This document shows positions 22,174 to 30,668 of a DNA stretch of 64,000 nt, in pieces. The stretch's first letter is position 1, and the number at the start of each line of letters is the position of its first letter. Under the pieces are notes generated by a model that ran no database searches, had not been told where the DNA came from, and worked only from the letters and a program-made list of their open reading frames with translations. The DNA lies in NCBI GenBank assembly GCA_022827245.1, contig JAJDTI010000174.1:22486-86485 (forward strand), read 5' to 3'. The stretch is from Pseudomonadales bacterium (GTDB lineage: Bacteria > Pseudomonadota > Gammaproteobacteria > Pseudomonadales > Azotimanducaceae). The position numbers and the translations under genes were made by a program.

Positions 22174-23016
22174 CTAGAGCTGTTGCAGTTCTCTCATGAA
22201 GTTTCGCAGCAGGTCGTCAGCGGTTCGGAAAGCTGGCTTTGAGGTGAAGTGCGCGGCCAAGTCTGCCCGAATCCGCTCCGGTGCCCGCGCGTTGCCCATG
22301 TTAGGGTCTCTCCAGGCCCAATCCCGCCCAGGATGAAGGGTATCCCAAGGGGATCGAAGGTTCGCGCGCGTCTGAGGGGCGTCACCATGTTTGCCGAGAC
22401 CGAAGCAAACGTCGGCTTCGTTGTTCCAGACGGGCGAGAACAAGCTGATCAAGTAGTCTTCCGCAGCGCTCTGCCATCCACTTTGAACGACCAATACACG
22501 GCACTCGAAATCGCGTATGTCTAGCGTACTGCTGGCCTTCTCTATGTTCCTCCGGTGATCGTTTAGGCGCCGAAACAATCGTGTTCCTTGGTCTCGAGGA
22601 GTCTTGGCGGTTTCAGTTTTTGGATTAGCCTTCCCCACATAGATCGGCGTCTCTGTTTTGCTGATGGGAACGTAAGACGCGGCCGCTCCACAGTAGTAAA
22701 GAGCATAGACCCCGGAGCCGTAGAAGTTAGCAAGATCAGAAAGGGAGGTTCGTGGCTGCGCGATCATGGCCAACGCGATGAACCGTCCGACCACACTAGG
22801 GTCTCCGGGATCGAAGATGAAGTTTGGCTGGTGGATGGGGTCAAGACGGTCTAATAGAACTTCGGCTTGGGCGACGAAATCGAGTATTCGAGCGTCTAGG
22901 TGGCGGCGAGCTTGGGAGGTGAGTTCCGTGGAACTGACGACTTGATTTAGCTTCGCTAGATTAGCGTTAAGGCTCTCCGCGAGGTCACGGAGCGGTGACT
23001 TGGCAGTGGCGGTCAT
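22174..23016 (-). CDS. Eco29kI-like type II restriction endonuclease (GIY-YIG)
   Basis: 280 residues. The GIY-YIG core is visible as SGVYALYYCG ... TPIYVGKANP, followed by LFRRLNDHRRNIEKA with the catalytic Arg/His/Lys region and ESYLI-like AAEDYLISLFSPVWN. The RNLRSPWDTLHPGRDWA region is typical of Eco29kI relatives, which cut CCGCGG; specificity here is inferred from the family. It overlaps the methyltransferase by four bases and is read after it, so the modifying enzyme is made first. Confidence 0.82.
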   Translation of the reverse strand: MTATAKSPLRDLAESLNANLAKLNQVVSSTELTSQARRHLDARILDFVAQAEVLLDRLDPIHQPNFIFDPGDPSVVGRFIALAMIAQPRTSLSDLANFYGSGVYALYYCGAAASYVPISKTETPIYVGKANPKTETAKTPRDQGTRLFRRLNDHRRNIEKASSTLDIRDFECRVLVVQSGWQSAAEDYLISLFSPVWNNEADVCFGLGKHGDAPQTRANLRSPWDTLHPGRDWAWRDPNMGNARAPERIRADLAAHFTSKPAFRTADDLLRNFMRELQQL

Positions 23017-24185
23017 GACGGCGGGGCGCCCGCGGCCAAGTGGTCGCGAATGGCAGTGCCTAAGTGGCGCGCTAGGTCCACGGGCACGGCGTTGCCTAGT
23101 TGGCGCATGCTCTCAGTCCAAGACCCGCGTAAGACAAAGCTGTCGGCGAAGGTTTGTAATCGCGCACTCTCTCGCACGGAGAAGTACCGTACGCTTCCGT
23201 TTGGTCGTCTGAGCATATTCTCGCCACCGGGGACTCCATGGTCGCCTGCTTTGATGGTCTTGGCAGGCTCGTCGAGCGGGCTGCCCGTGTGCCCCGGATA
23301 GCTGCGGGCGCCAGGCTGAAAACGGTGGTTCTCGTACAGGAACGAGGCGTAGGGATCCAACTCCGGGTCGGGCAAGTCGAAAAGGACGTCGCGAACGGTT
23401 CGCCATGGCTCAAGGCGCAGTTCAGCTTCCCAAACTATGGACGAACCTCGGGACGTGGGGGCTCTTGGGGGGCGGCGTATGCGGTGACGTTCCCAGTACT
23501 CCCCCGATTGGTGCTGGGACCAAAGAAGAGCACCCAACGAATGGGTTGGCTCCGGAAAGCTCCAGTCGACGCTTAGGTCGTCGCGAAAGCCAACGAAGAA
23601 AACCCGCTCCCTTCGTTGGGGAACGCCGAAGTCGGCCGCATTCAGGACGCGCGTTAGGACGTTGTAGTGGAGGCCTCGATTGCGGCCTAGGGTGTGGTGC
23701 TGCTCAAGGCGAGCGAGATGGTCTGTCCAGTCCTGCCGGGGTTGGCGGTGCACGTCGGGGTACATTAGCTGCAGGCGTATGTACTCGAAGTAGTTTGCGA
23801 AAGCCCTTCGGGTGAGCCCCTTCACGTTCTCGAAGAGGAATGCTCTCGGACGAAGTTCGCGCACGGCGCGGATAGCCTGGGGAAACATATCTCGATCGTC
23901 CCGGTGGCCGCGGTGCTTCCCGCCCAGTGAGAATGGTTGGCAAGGGGGGCCTCCGGACACGAGATCCACGGAGTCGCCAAGCGCCCTAAAGTCGAACTCC
24001 TTAATGTCGCCCTCGAACAACGGCCAGTGAGTCACGGGATCGAAGTCTCGACTTTGGTTGGCGCGTATCGTGCTGCAACAGTGCGGATCTCGTTCTATAA
24101 CCGCAACGGTCTCGAAGCCAGCAGATGCTACCCCGACGCCAAGGCCTCCGGCGCCGGCGAAGAGTTCAACGGTCTTCAACCCCAT
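23013..24185 (-). CDS. DNA (cytosine-5) methyltransferase of the Eco29kI-like system
   Basis: 390 residues with C5-MTase motifs in order: motif I ELFAGAGGLGVGVASAGF, motif IV GGPPCQPFSLGG with catalytic Cys, motif VI FLFENVKGL, motif VIII QRRERVFFVGF, motif X QLGNAVPVDLARHLG. It protects host DNA from the adjoining endonuclease. Its start overlaps the end of the vsr-like gene by 20 bases. Confidence 0.93.
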   Translation of the reverse strand: MGLKTVELFAGAGGLGVGVASAGFETVAVIERDPHCCSTIRANQSRDFDPVTHWPLFEGDIKEFDFRALGDSVDLVSGGPPCQPFSLGGKHRGHRDDRDMFPQAIRAVRELRPRAFLFENVKGLTRRAFANYFEYIRLQLMYPDVHRQPRQDWTDHLARLEQHHTLGRNRGLHYNVLTRVLNAADFGVPQRRERVFFVGFRDDLSVDWSFPEPTHSLGALLWSQHQSGEYWERHRIRRPPRAPTSRGSSIVWEAELRLEPWRTVRDVLFDLPDPELDPYASFLYENHRFQPGARSYPGHTGSPLDEPAKTIKAGDHGVPGGENMLRRPNGSVRYFSVRESARLQTFADSFVLRGSWTESMRQLGNAVPVDLARHLGTAIRDHLAAGAPPS

Positions 24186-24597
24186 CCTCCAAGAAGTGGC
24201 AAAGAGTCTCCTTCAGGGAACTCGGACGACCGATCTGGCATTCCCAAATCGTAAGGATGTCCCAACCTAACTCGCGCAGCTTGATCTGAGCGGCGTGATC
24301 ACGGATACGATTCGCGGTCAGCTTTGGTTTCCAGAAATCGAGGTTTGATTTGGGCAATCTGGCAAGCTTGCAAGTTGGATCCGGATGGCGATGCCAAAAG
24401 CAGCCGTGAACAAAGATTGCTTTTTTGAGACGTGGTAGGACTATGTCTGGCGTACCGGGCAGACCAGATACGTGCAACCGGTAGCGATAGCCCATACCAT
24501 GTACGAGGCGTCGAACCGTCAACTCCGGCTTGGTGTCCTTTGCGCGAACACGACTCATGCGCTCGCTGCGCTCCGATTTCGTCAGCGAGTCGGCCAT
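24166..24597 (-). CDS. vsr: Very short patch repair endonuclease (Vsr)
   Basis: 143 residues from the ATG at 24597 (MADSLTKSERSERMSRVRAK). It shows the Vsr core: KDTKPELTVRRLVHGMGYRY, GLPGTPDIVLPRLKKAIFVH and GCFWHRH with the zinc/catalytic residues. Vsr nicks at T:G mismatches that arise by deamination of 5-methylcytosine, which fits its overlap with a C5 methyltransferase. The in-frame extension upstream (to 25035) lacks ATG and is not part of it. Confidence 0.92.
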   Translation of the reverse strand: MADSLTKSERSERMSRVRAKDTKPELTVRRLVHGMGYRYRLHVSGLPGTPDIVLPRLKKAIFVHGCFWHRHPDPTCKLARLPKSNLDFWKPKLTANRIRDHAAQIKLRELGWDILTIWECQIGRPSSLKETLCHFLEDGVEDR

Positions 24598-24839
24598 CGC
24601 ACGATCAGCTTGGCGCCCAGCATCGTCAACGTTCGCTGACACATTATGGCGGAACCGGTGGCTCGACAGCAATACGGCTGCAACGCGCGTGCGGCAATGC
24701 CCGCAGAACTGTCCGTTAGCTATCAGTTTCGACGTGCGCGAGCTGCTCCGCCTGCTCCGAGTGGCAGCAGGCCGGCTCGTGAGGCGTTCTAGCGTGACTC
24801 GTGGAGATGTTCGAGGCGGATACGAACCGCCGGGCTCGG

Positions 24840-25000
24840 AGCACAGGGTCTCGACCTTGCCCGTCGCGGGGTGGAGGTGCCGTAGCAGTCGGCAAGGGCC
24901 CGTGGGGGCGAGGTTGGCGATAACGATGTGGCCCTCGAGGTCGAGGCTGACGCCGTTCGGCGCGTTTACCGCATGCCGCGCGACGATACGCAGACGGCCA
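24840..25000 (-). pseudogene. SMP-30/gluconolactonase-like fragment
   Basis: In the frame upstream of vsr the translation RLRIVARHAVNAPNGVSLDL followed by EGHIVIANLAPTGPC and PATGKVETLC is strongly like one blade of SMP-30/lactonase beta propellers (NAPNGVxLDxxGxIxIANL). Only about 50 codons are recognisable, there is no start codon, and nothing of the rest remains. The remainder of 24598-25032 holds no gene I can support. Confidence 0.4.
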
Positions 25001-25032
25001 CGATCGCTGGTCGAGCGCGGTGACGCTATCGA

Positions 25033-25599
25033 TCACCCACGCTCGTCGAGGTTCGGTCGCCCCTGTCGATCGCTTGTCGCGAACATCGAGGCCAGTTCGC
25101 GATTTTGGAGGGTCGAGTCCTTCTTGCCGAGCTCCCGCCGAATCAGGCCGAGGAGTTCCTCGAGGAGGGGCAGCGCCTCCTCGTTCCTTAGGCTTGCCGC
25201 GTCAATCTCGTTCAGCCGGCTCCACCACATGAGGAGATCACGGTCGGCCCAAATCGCAGCATTGACCTTGCTCCGAAACAGCGCTTCGCGCTGGTGTGTT
25301 GACGTCTCTTCCGGGGAGCGGAAGAAGATATCGAGAGCCGTCTCTATCATCTGCTCGTAGGCGGCCCTCTTCTGGGCAAGCTGGCCTGCAGCTAGCTCCC
25401 GCCGTTTGGTTAACGTGTGTTGTAGGATGGCGGCACTTACGACACCAATCAGCACTACTATCAGCGCCTTGATGTCGTCACTCACACCATTGTCGATGAG
25501 CAGAATGACGGCATAAAGTGTCGTCACTGCGACGGCAGCGGCCAAGATGAGTATCGTGGTCCACTCGCCTACCTTGGGTCTGTTCGACGTTGGCTGCAC
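25033..25599 (-). CDS. Two-TM protein at the end of the CBASS operon
   Basis: 188 residues from the GTG at 25599 behind GGAGGAGAG. Two N-terminal TM helices (TTILILAAAVAVTTLYAVIL; IKALIVVLIGVVSAAILQHT) are followed by a cytoplasmic helical domain (KRRELAAGQLAQKRAAYEQM..., MWWSRLNEIDAASLRNEEAL). No named family recognised; similar two-helix-plus-cytosolic proteins occur in several defence operons. It follows cap2 by 115 bases on the same strand, in the place where Cap3 would be. Confidence 0.65.
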   Translation of the reverse strand: MQPTSNRPKVGEWTTILILAAAVAVTTLYAVILLIDNGVSDDIKALIVVLIGVVSAAILQHTLTKRRELAAGQLAQKRAAYEQMIETALDIFFRSPEETSTHQREALFRSKVNAAIWADRDLLMWWSRLNEIDAASLRNEEALPLLEELLGLIRRELGKKDSTLQNRELASMFATSDRQGRPNLDERG

Positions 25600-25714
25600 C
25601 TATCTCTCCTCCTCGTAGCCTTTCGAGTCACTCGGGTTTTAGCAATCGCGAGGAACTCGACGGGTTAGCTTTTGTCGGTGGACGTTAGATATCGCTCCGG
25701 GAGCAGTCATCAGG

Positions 25715-27544
25715 TCAAAGCTCCGCAGTGCCCATTCGAGATTGGCAAAGCGAACAGGTTGTTGGCCAGCCGCGTTCCACCACAGCATTCCCAGGGCCAG
25801 GATCGCCTACCTCGGCGATCCACTTGGACGACCACCTTCCGTTGCTTGCGGTTAGCTGGTCGCGGGAAGCGATCCAGATGCGATGGATCGCATCCACTCC
25901 TTCAATGGTTAGAGCGCATAGCACGGCGTTGGCGACAAATGTCTGTGCCCAACTCAAGCCGATTGGACCGTATGGTGCGAACGAAGCGCCGCAGGCCGGC
26001 TCCGTATGGTTTTGGCTTTCGTTTGGCCAAGCCCCGACTTCCAAGGCCGGAGTACCAGTGTCGGAGGTGCCGCATCGTAGGCACGCAGAACCCTGTGGGA
26101 TGGTGACCGTGTGCGCGGCGATGGCGTGGGGCTCCATCCAACCAAAAACAACCGTCGGAAAACCGACGGTCTCTCGCTGGACGTCGCTCAGGAAACTCTC
26201 TGCCGCCCAATCACCCATAGTGCTTACGATGAGGTCCGACGCAGCCAGGATTGGCATGAGACTCACACCGGTTGGACTGACGCGTTCCACCCTGTCATCT
26301 ATGTCCCCAAGATGTGGGAACCCTTGCCGGAGGACACGCGCGACCTCGCTTGCCTTCGGCAACCCCACGGACCTCGCATCGAGCATATGCCGGGATACGT
26401 TCGGCCAATCCAGCGTCGCAGGGTCGACTAGCAGTAAGTTGCCGACACCTGCTTGCGCGAGCAGCCGAGCACACGCGCTACCTAAGGCTCCACAACCAAG
26501 CACAGCGACGCGCTTTGTCCGGAGATCACCCTGCGTGTCGTCACGATCCCGACCGTGTACCCAGCGGTGGTCCGCGCGCTGTACAACCGCGCGGCGAAGC
26601 CTGACGCTGGGGGACAGCCGGCGCCGCAGGAGCACATCCTCGGGCAGACGACCGGGGCGAAAACCACGGTGTAGCTCCTCCAAGTTCCGTTGCCTGCCGG
26701 CCTTCTGCGGTAGTGGAACGGTCGTTGCGCCGTAACAGACCCCGTTGCGGCTCGAGGCGCCGAGCAGTACGGTGATATCGCGGGATGAGGAGTTGATGAG
26801 CGCGCGCACGACGGGTCCGGCGCCGCGGGTCTCGGCAAGCTCAAGCAACGCGGCCGCATCGTTCGGATAGGCGGTGGGCAGCAGTGGCTCTGGCAGCCAT
26901 ATCAGTCCAGCTTCGCTGATCGCTGGAGGTGAATCAGCAGGCGTCCGGCGCCGCCGCAACCAACGCTGCAGCGCCTCCGCGTCCTCACCTACGATGATCG
27001 TTTCGCGGCCGTACCAGGCGTGGACGAGTCGAGAGGGCCCCTCCGGTTCTAGGAGACTCACGAATTGCTTGGCGTTGGGGTGCTGGGTCAGTTCCCAATA
27101 GCTGAGGAACTCGTCACGGAACTCGTCAACATTGCCGCCGCGCAGGCACTCGGCGACGAGTTCGCATGCCGTTTCCAGTAGGTCCGCCACGACATCGGCA
27201 GGTCGTTCGGAAGAGACGGAACCGTCGGTAGGCAGGAGACAGAGCAACCCGTGGCGCTCGAGATGTGGCCAAGCGGGAGCGGGCGGGGCACTGGGGACGG
27301 CGACTCGCGTCGCGGAGTAAGGGAACGAGGCGTCTACCAGCAAATGGAACTCGGTAAGGGCGCCCGCAACGGGAAGCCCTACTCGCCAACCCGTCTCGAA
27401 CCCACCATCCGCGTAGCTTGCGGTCGTGTGCGCCGACAGGCGACCGCCGTTCGAGTGAGTCCGCACCCAGTCGTCGACGCGGGCGATTGCCTCCCCATGT
27501 CTCCGGCGGAAGGCTATCCGAAAGTCAGGCGAGTCGTCGACCAT
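25715..27544 (-). CDS. cap2: CBASS E2-E1 conjugation protein Cap2
   Basis: With the ATG at 27544 (MVDDSPDF) the protein has 609 residues. The N-terminal E2-like domain has a candidate catalytic Cys near residue 102 in LERHGLLCLLPTDG; the central linker leads to a ThiF/E1 domain with the ATP-binding VAVLGCGALGSACARLLA and VDPATLDWPNVSRH, a candidate adenylation-thioester Cys in TEPACGASFAPYG, and zinc-ligand pairs CLRC and CSLC. Cap2 ligates the CD-NTase C terminus to a target and primes the synthase. The start overlaps the cdn end by 20 bases; a longer start at 27655 lies within cdn. Confidence 0.88.
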   Translation of the reverse strand: MVDDSPDFRIAFRRRHGEAIARVDDWVRTHSNGGRLSAHTTASYADGGFETGWRVGLPVAGALTEFHLLVDASFPYSATRVAVPSAPPAPAWPHLERHGLLCLLPTDGSVSSERPADVVADLLETACELVAECLRGGNVDEFRDEFLSYWELTQHPNAKQFVSLLEPEGPSRLVHAWYGRETIIVGEDAEALQRWLRRRRTPADSPPAISEAGLIWLPEPLLPTAYPNDAAALLELAETRGAGPVVRALINSSSRDITVLLGASSRNGVCYGATTVPLPQKAGRQRNLEELHRGFRPGRLPEDVLLRRRLSPSVRLRRAVVQRADHRWVHGRDRDDTQGDLRTKRVAVLGCGALGSACARLLAQAGVGNLLLVDPATLDWPNVSRHMLDARSVGLPKASEVARVLRQGFPHLGDIDDRVERVSPTGVSLMPILAASDLIVSTMGDWAAESFLSDVQRETVGFPTVVFGWMEPHAIAAHTVTIPQGSACLRCGTSDTGTPALEVGAWPNESQNHTEPACGASFAPYGPIGLSWAQTFVANAVLCALTIEGVDAIHRIWIASRDQLTASNGRWSSKWIAEVGDPGPGNAVVERGWPTTCSLCQSRMGTAEL

Positions 27545-28583
27545 TGTGGTGCACCGCTGGACGACGAGTCGATGTCTCCGTCTCACCGATCGTTGCTGCG
27601 ATGCCTCCGGCCGAGCTTGCACTCGAGTCCGTGGAGACTTGGGAGTCGCGGTCACCGAAGAAGCTTGTGGCGAAGACCCTGTCCCAAGCCTTCAACGCAT
27701 CAGCGTGCTCACAATTCCAATGTGTCAGAACCTCAAGCCGGTCGAGCGCCCAGTCCAGTTTCTCCCGAAGACACTTGGTCTTGGCGTCGTCTGCCGTGGC
27801 TAGCAACTCGCCGTCGACGACAGGGTGTTGGACCGCAAGATCCCAGTTGAGTCGATCGCGGATGGCCGCCATAGTGTAGTACAGCGCCTCGTCGTCGCGA
27901 CCGTGGCCTGCCCTGTAGCACTCGACGGCCAAGACCGTGATCGTGAAACCGCTGGCGATCCGCTCGCGCCAGCTTGCTCGGCTACGCGCAAACGCTTTGA
28001 GAAGGCGGACTATGCGGCGGAGTTGGCGGCCGTTTGTGGTGTCCGGGCTCTTCGAAACGTTGTTCTCGTTGAACCAGTCTGTGACTGCGGCTGGATCAGA
28101 CTTCTTCCAACTCGAACTCGCCACCTCGTAGTGCGTGGATGTCCTTCCCAGGAAGTCGGTGGTCTCGACGATGCGATAGACGGGCACGTCTACGTGATAG
28201 CCGGCCTTGTAGTAGACGCGGACACAGTTGGTCCGGATCTCCGGCGGCTGGCTGAACTGGGGGTCATCGAGGGCGTCCCGAACCCGCGCCTTCGCGCCCG
28301 CTGGCGTCAGCTCGCCGCCGCGGGGTCCCTTCAGGTCCGCTTCTTCGAAGTAGACGCCGTCGTCGATGTCATAGTCCTTATCGGGATCCTGCACCATCGT
28401 GCGATGGGCGTACGAGCCTTGCGACTGGAACTTGCTGGGTGCGGGATGACCCTCTCGTTTCAACCCGGCGCGCAGCCGCGTTCGGTTAGCGTCTCGCCGA
28501 GTCCGCATCTCGCGTCGCTCATCGTCCGGGAGCGTCACCTTCTCGTCGTGGAACGCCAGCATGTCTTCGTGGCAGTTATGCAT
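27525..28583 (-). CDS. cdn: CBASS CD-NTase (DncV-like cyclic oligonucleotide synthase)
   Basis: 352 residues from the ATG at 28583 behind a strong AGGAGG. The nucleotidyltransferase core is clear: FQSQGSYAHRTMV, then DKDYDIDDGVYF with the DxD metal ligands, and a third acid in YHVDVPVYRI. The YDIDDGVYF block is like DncV (MDIDDGTYM). It makes a cyclic di- or trinucleotide on phage infection. The protein ends ...GRRLA, a small C-terminal residue as expected for a Cap2 conjugation substrate. Confidence 0.9.
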   Translation of the reverse strand: MHNCHEDMLAFHDEKVTLPDDERREMRTRRDANRTRLRAGLKREGHPAPSKFQSQGSYAHRTMVQDPDKDYDIDDGVYFEEADLKGPRGGELTPAGAKARVRDALDDPQFSQPPEIRTNCVRVYYKAGYHVDVPVYRIVETTDFLGRTSTHYEVASSSWKKSDPAAVTDWFNENNVSKSPDTTNGRQLRRIVRLLKAFARSRASWRERIASGFTITVLAVECYRAGHGRDDEALYYTMAAIRDRLNWDLAVQHPVVDGELLATADDAKTKCLREKLDWALDRLEVLTHWNCEHADALKAWDRVFATSFFGDRDSQVSTDSSASSAGGIAATIGETETSTRRPAVHHNGRRLA

Positions 28584-28658
28584 CCTTTGCCTCCTAGGGG
28601 CTCGGTCTTGTGCCGGGAAATCCAACGGGGACCCCACGCTCCGATGCGAAGGGTGTCA

Positions 28659-29804
28659 TCACTCCGTCTCCTTGGAATCTGAGAGTGGTGGCAGCATGTC
28701 CTTCAGTAGCTGGGAAAGCAGCCGGCCTTGGGAGTCCCGCTTGTCGCAGGCGCTGAGAGTGAGAGACACATCCGCGCTCGCCTGGCTGATCAGGAAGTCC
28801 ATGGCCTCGTCGCTCGCATCATCGAGGTCAAGTAGCCCCATCGCGTTGGCGGGTGGTCCCGCTTGGGGGAAACGAATCACGTGACAGTCGCGGTCCAGAT
28901 GGTCGGCGAGCATGTCAGCGATGTTGTCGTAGACGTAGCCCTGCGCGTCAACGGAAACTCCCATCGGGCCGCCGCCGAATCGCCAATCGGAAAACCCGCG
29001 GTGCATGTCGGCCTCTTCGAAATGGTCGCCAGGGGGCCGCGAGCAGGTCCCCAGGGAGAACAGCTCGATGCGGTCACCTGAGCCGCTCATTCGCAGAGCG
29101 TCCACCAGGCCGACCAGGATCGGGTTGTTCGCCCAAAGGCCGCCATCGACGAACACTTGGTGGGTTCCCGCTTGCAGGGCGTCAGCAACCCAAGCCATAG
29201 ATCGGTAGATTGGCGCGGCCGAGGTTGCCAGACAAACGTCGACGAGCGTGTAGCCGTCGTCCCGATGGCCTCCCAGATGAGAGGTCTTGAACACCCAGCC
29301 GCGATGGTTGCTCATGTCAACTGCGGGAATCGCCAATGCGATGCCTCTCGCTCCGTACACATCTCGAACGGTGCGGTCCCCGAAGCTGCGACGGAGCGCA
29401 GTGCGGAGGGCCTCAGTGCCTCGTGCCAAGTGCTTGCTGCGAGTGAACATCTGTCGAACTAGCTCGAAGTCCACGCGGCCGGGCAGCTTCACCGGAAAAA
29501 TCTCCCTGCCGTGCCGCAGGTAGAGCTGAAGCACCTCTCCCAACGGAACGCCGGCGGCGAGCGCGCAGGCGAGAATCCCCCCGGTGCTAGTCCCGACGAT
29601 CAAATCGAAGGTTCGCCCGACGTCAGCTTCAACGAGGCCCTGTCGGCGCGCCGCCTGTTCCGCCAGCCCGTTCAAAAAGGCGGCAGCGTACGCTCCCCGC
29701 ATTCCCCCACCGTGTATGCTCAGCACGCGTATGCGGTTTGGCCGCTGATGGCTGCCGACGGTCGTAGTCTCGTAGGGGCAAGCCGCTGCCGGAGGACCTT
29801 TCAT
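28659..29804 (-). CDS. capV: CBASS effector: patatin-like phospholipase CapV
   Basis: 381 residues with the patatin fold: oxyanion loop LSIHGGGMRGAYAAAFL, nucleophile elbow IVGTSTGGILA (Ser) and the dyad Asp in FVDGGLWANNP. CapV is activated by the CD-NTase product and degrades membrane phospholipids. It is the first gene of capV-cdn-cap2; 75 bases separate it from cdn. The ATG at 29804 would be almost leaderless if the promoter at 29813-29841 is used; a slightly later start is possible. Confidence 0.9.
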   Translation of the reverse strand: MKGPPAAACPYETTTVGSHQRPNRIRVLSIHGGGMRGAYAAAFLNGLAEQAARRQGLVEADVGRTFDLIVGTSTGGILACALAAGVPLGEVLQLYLRHGREIFPVKLPGRVDFELVRQMFTRSKHLARGTEALRTALRRSFGDRTVRDVYGARGIALAIPAVDMSNHRGWVFKTSHLGGHRDDGYTLVDVCLATSAAPIYRSMAWVADALQAGTHQVFVDGGLWANNPILVGLVDALRMSGSGDRIELFSLGTCSRPPGDHFEEADMHRGFSDWRFGGGPMGVSVDAQGYVYDNIADMLADHLDRDCHVIRFPQAGPPANAMGLLDLDDASDEAMDFLISQASADVSLTLSACDKRDSQGRLLSQLLKDMLPPLSDSKETE

Positions 29805-29812
29805 GGATGGCC

Positions 29813-29841
29813 ACTCTACTCTATGATTTTTGGCCGGTCAA
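29813..29841 (-). promoter_or_regulatory. Candidate promoter of the CBASS operon
   Basis: On the complementary strand TTGACC (29841-29836), 17-base spacer and TAGAGT (29818-29813). The -35 lies inside the inverted repeat at 29830-29848. Confidence 0.45.
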
Positions 29842-29848
29842 CGGCCAA
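29830..29848. promoter_or_regulatory. Inverted repeat, candidate operator between capV and the RHH gene
   Basis: TTGGCCG-gtcaa-CGGCCAA is a perfect 7-bp inverted repeat in the divergent intergenic region. It covers the predicted -35 of the capV promoter, so a bound repressor would block CBASS transcription. Confidence 0.45.
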
Positions 29849-29919
29849 TTGGTGTGTATTTGTTCCATCGGCACTGGGGGTGTAAGCTGCCGCTTCGAAC
29901 GGCAAGCGGGGAATGCCGG

Positions 29920-30129
29920 ATGACCAAGCGGACCATGACCCTCAACCTCACTGCGCCGGAAATGGATGCCTTGGCGGCCTTGTCTACGAAGAAGCAGCTC
30001 AGTAAGACAGCCTTACTGCGTCAGGCGCTCAGGATGTATCGGGAAATAGATGCACGTCTTGAGAGCGGCAACAGGCTCCTTATCGAGGACGAACAGTCCA
30101 AGAGCCGGGCGGAGCTGATGATTCTCTAG
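29920..30129 (+). CDS. Ribbon-helix-helix DNA-binding protein
   Basis: 69 residues from the ATG at 29920. MTKRTMTLNLTAPEMDALAA gives the RHH beta strand and first helix, KKQLSKTALLRQALRMYREI the second helix, as in CopG/Arc-type regulators and antitoxins. No toxin gene accompanies it. It diverges from the CBASS operon across a perfect inverted repeat, making it a candidate CBASS regulator (inference). Confidence 0.65.
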   Translation: MTKRTMTLNLTAPEMDALAALSTKKQLSKTALLRQALRMYREIDARLESGNRLLIEDEQSKSRAELMIL

Positions 30130-30668
30130 AACCCGCGTATCGGCCATCGCCTTGGACACCCCGGAACGGGAACCGTTGGCCGGGAGTTCGCTCCTCTTCG
30201 CCGCCCGAGAGCTTCCGTCGAACTGTCGCGGTGGCTCGATACGCGGATGCCGGTCGTCGCCCAGTGCAGTGGGCGGAGGCGAACCGGGAGGGCGCGGTGG
30301 AGCGCTCGCTCACGGGAGCGACGGTTCCGCCGTCAGCGGTGAGTGCGGCGTTGGGCAGCGACGATCGGAACTTCTCGCCGCGTAACGACAACTAGAACTA
30401 TCGGTTCGGGCGTCGGATCTGGACGGCTAAAAGCGGCCGTCGCGGACAGGCGGGGAGGGATGCCCACGGATCGGCGAATGAGGTTGCTGATGTCGGTCTC
30501 CGGCCCTGCCCCGTGGCCATCCGGCGGTGCGACGTTCCACGGAAAAGCGGAGTGTCCCGAGAGGACTGCACCCTGGATGCGCTTGACCGGGCACATCGCA
30601 CGCTCCGCGCGGACCTTGCGGTGGCCGCTTTTGCCATTGTGGTGCGCCGATTGGATGGCGCCACGCCG
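30130..30668. other. Gene-poor stretch without recognisable feature
   Basis: Short frames exist on both strands but none has a good ribosome site, motif or homology that I recognise. I see no tRNA, repeat copy or terminator. It may be decayed sequence at the right edge of the defence island. Confidence 0.5.
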
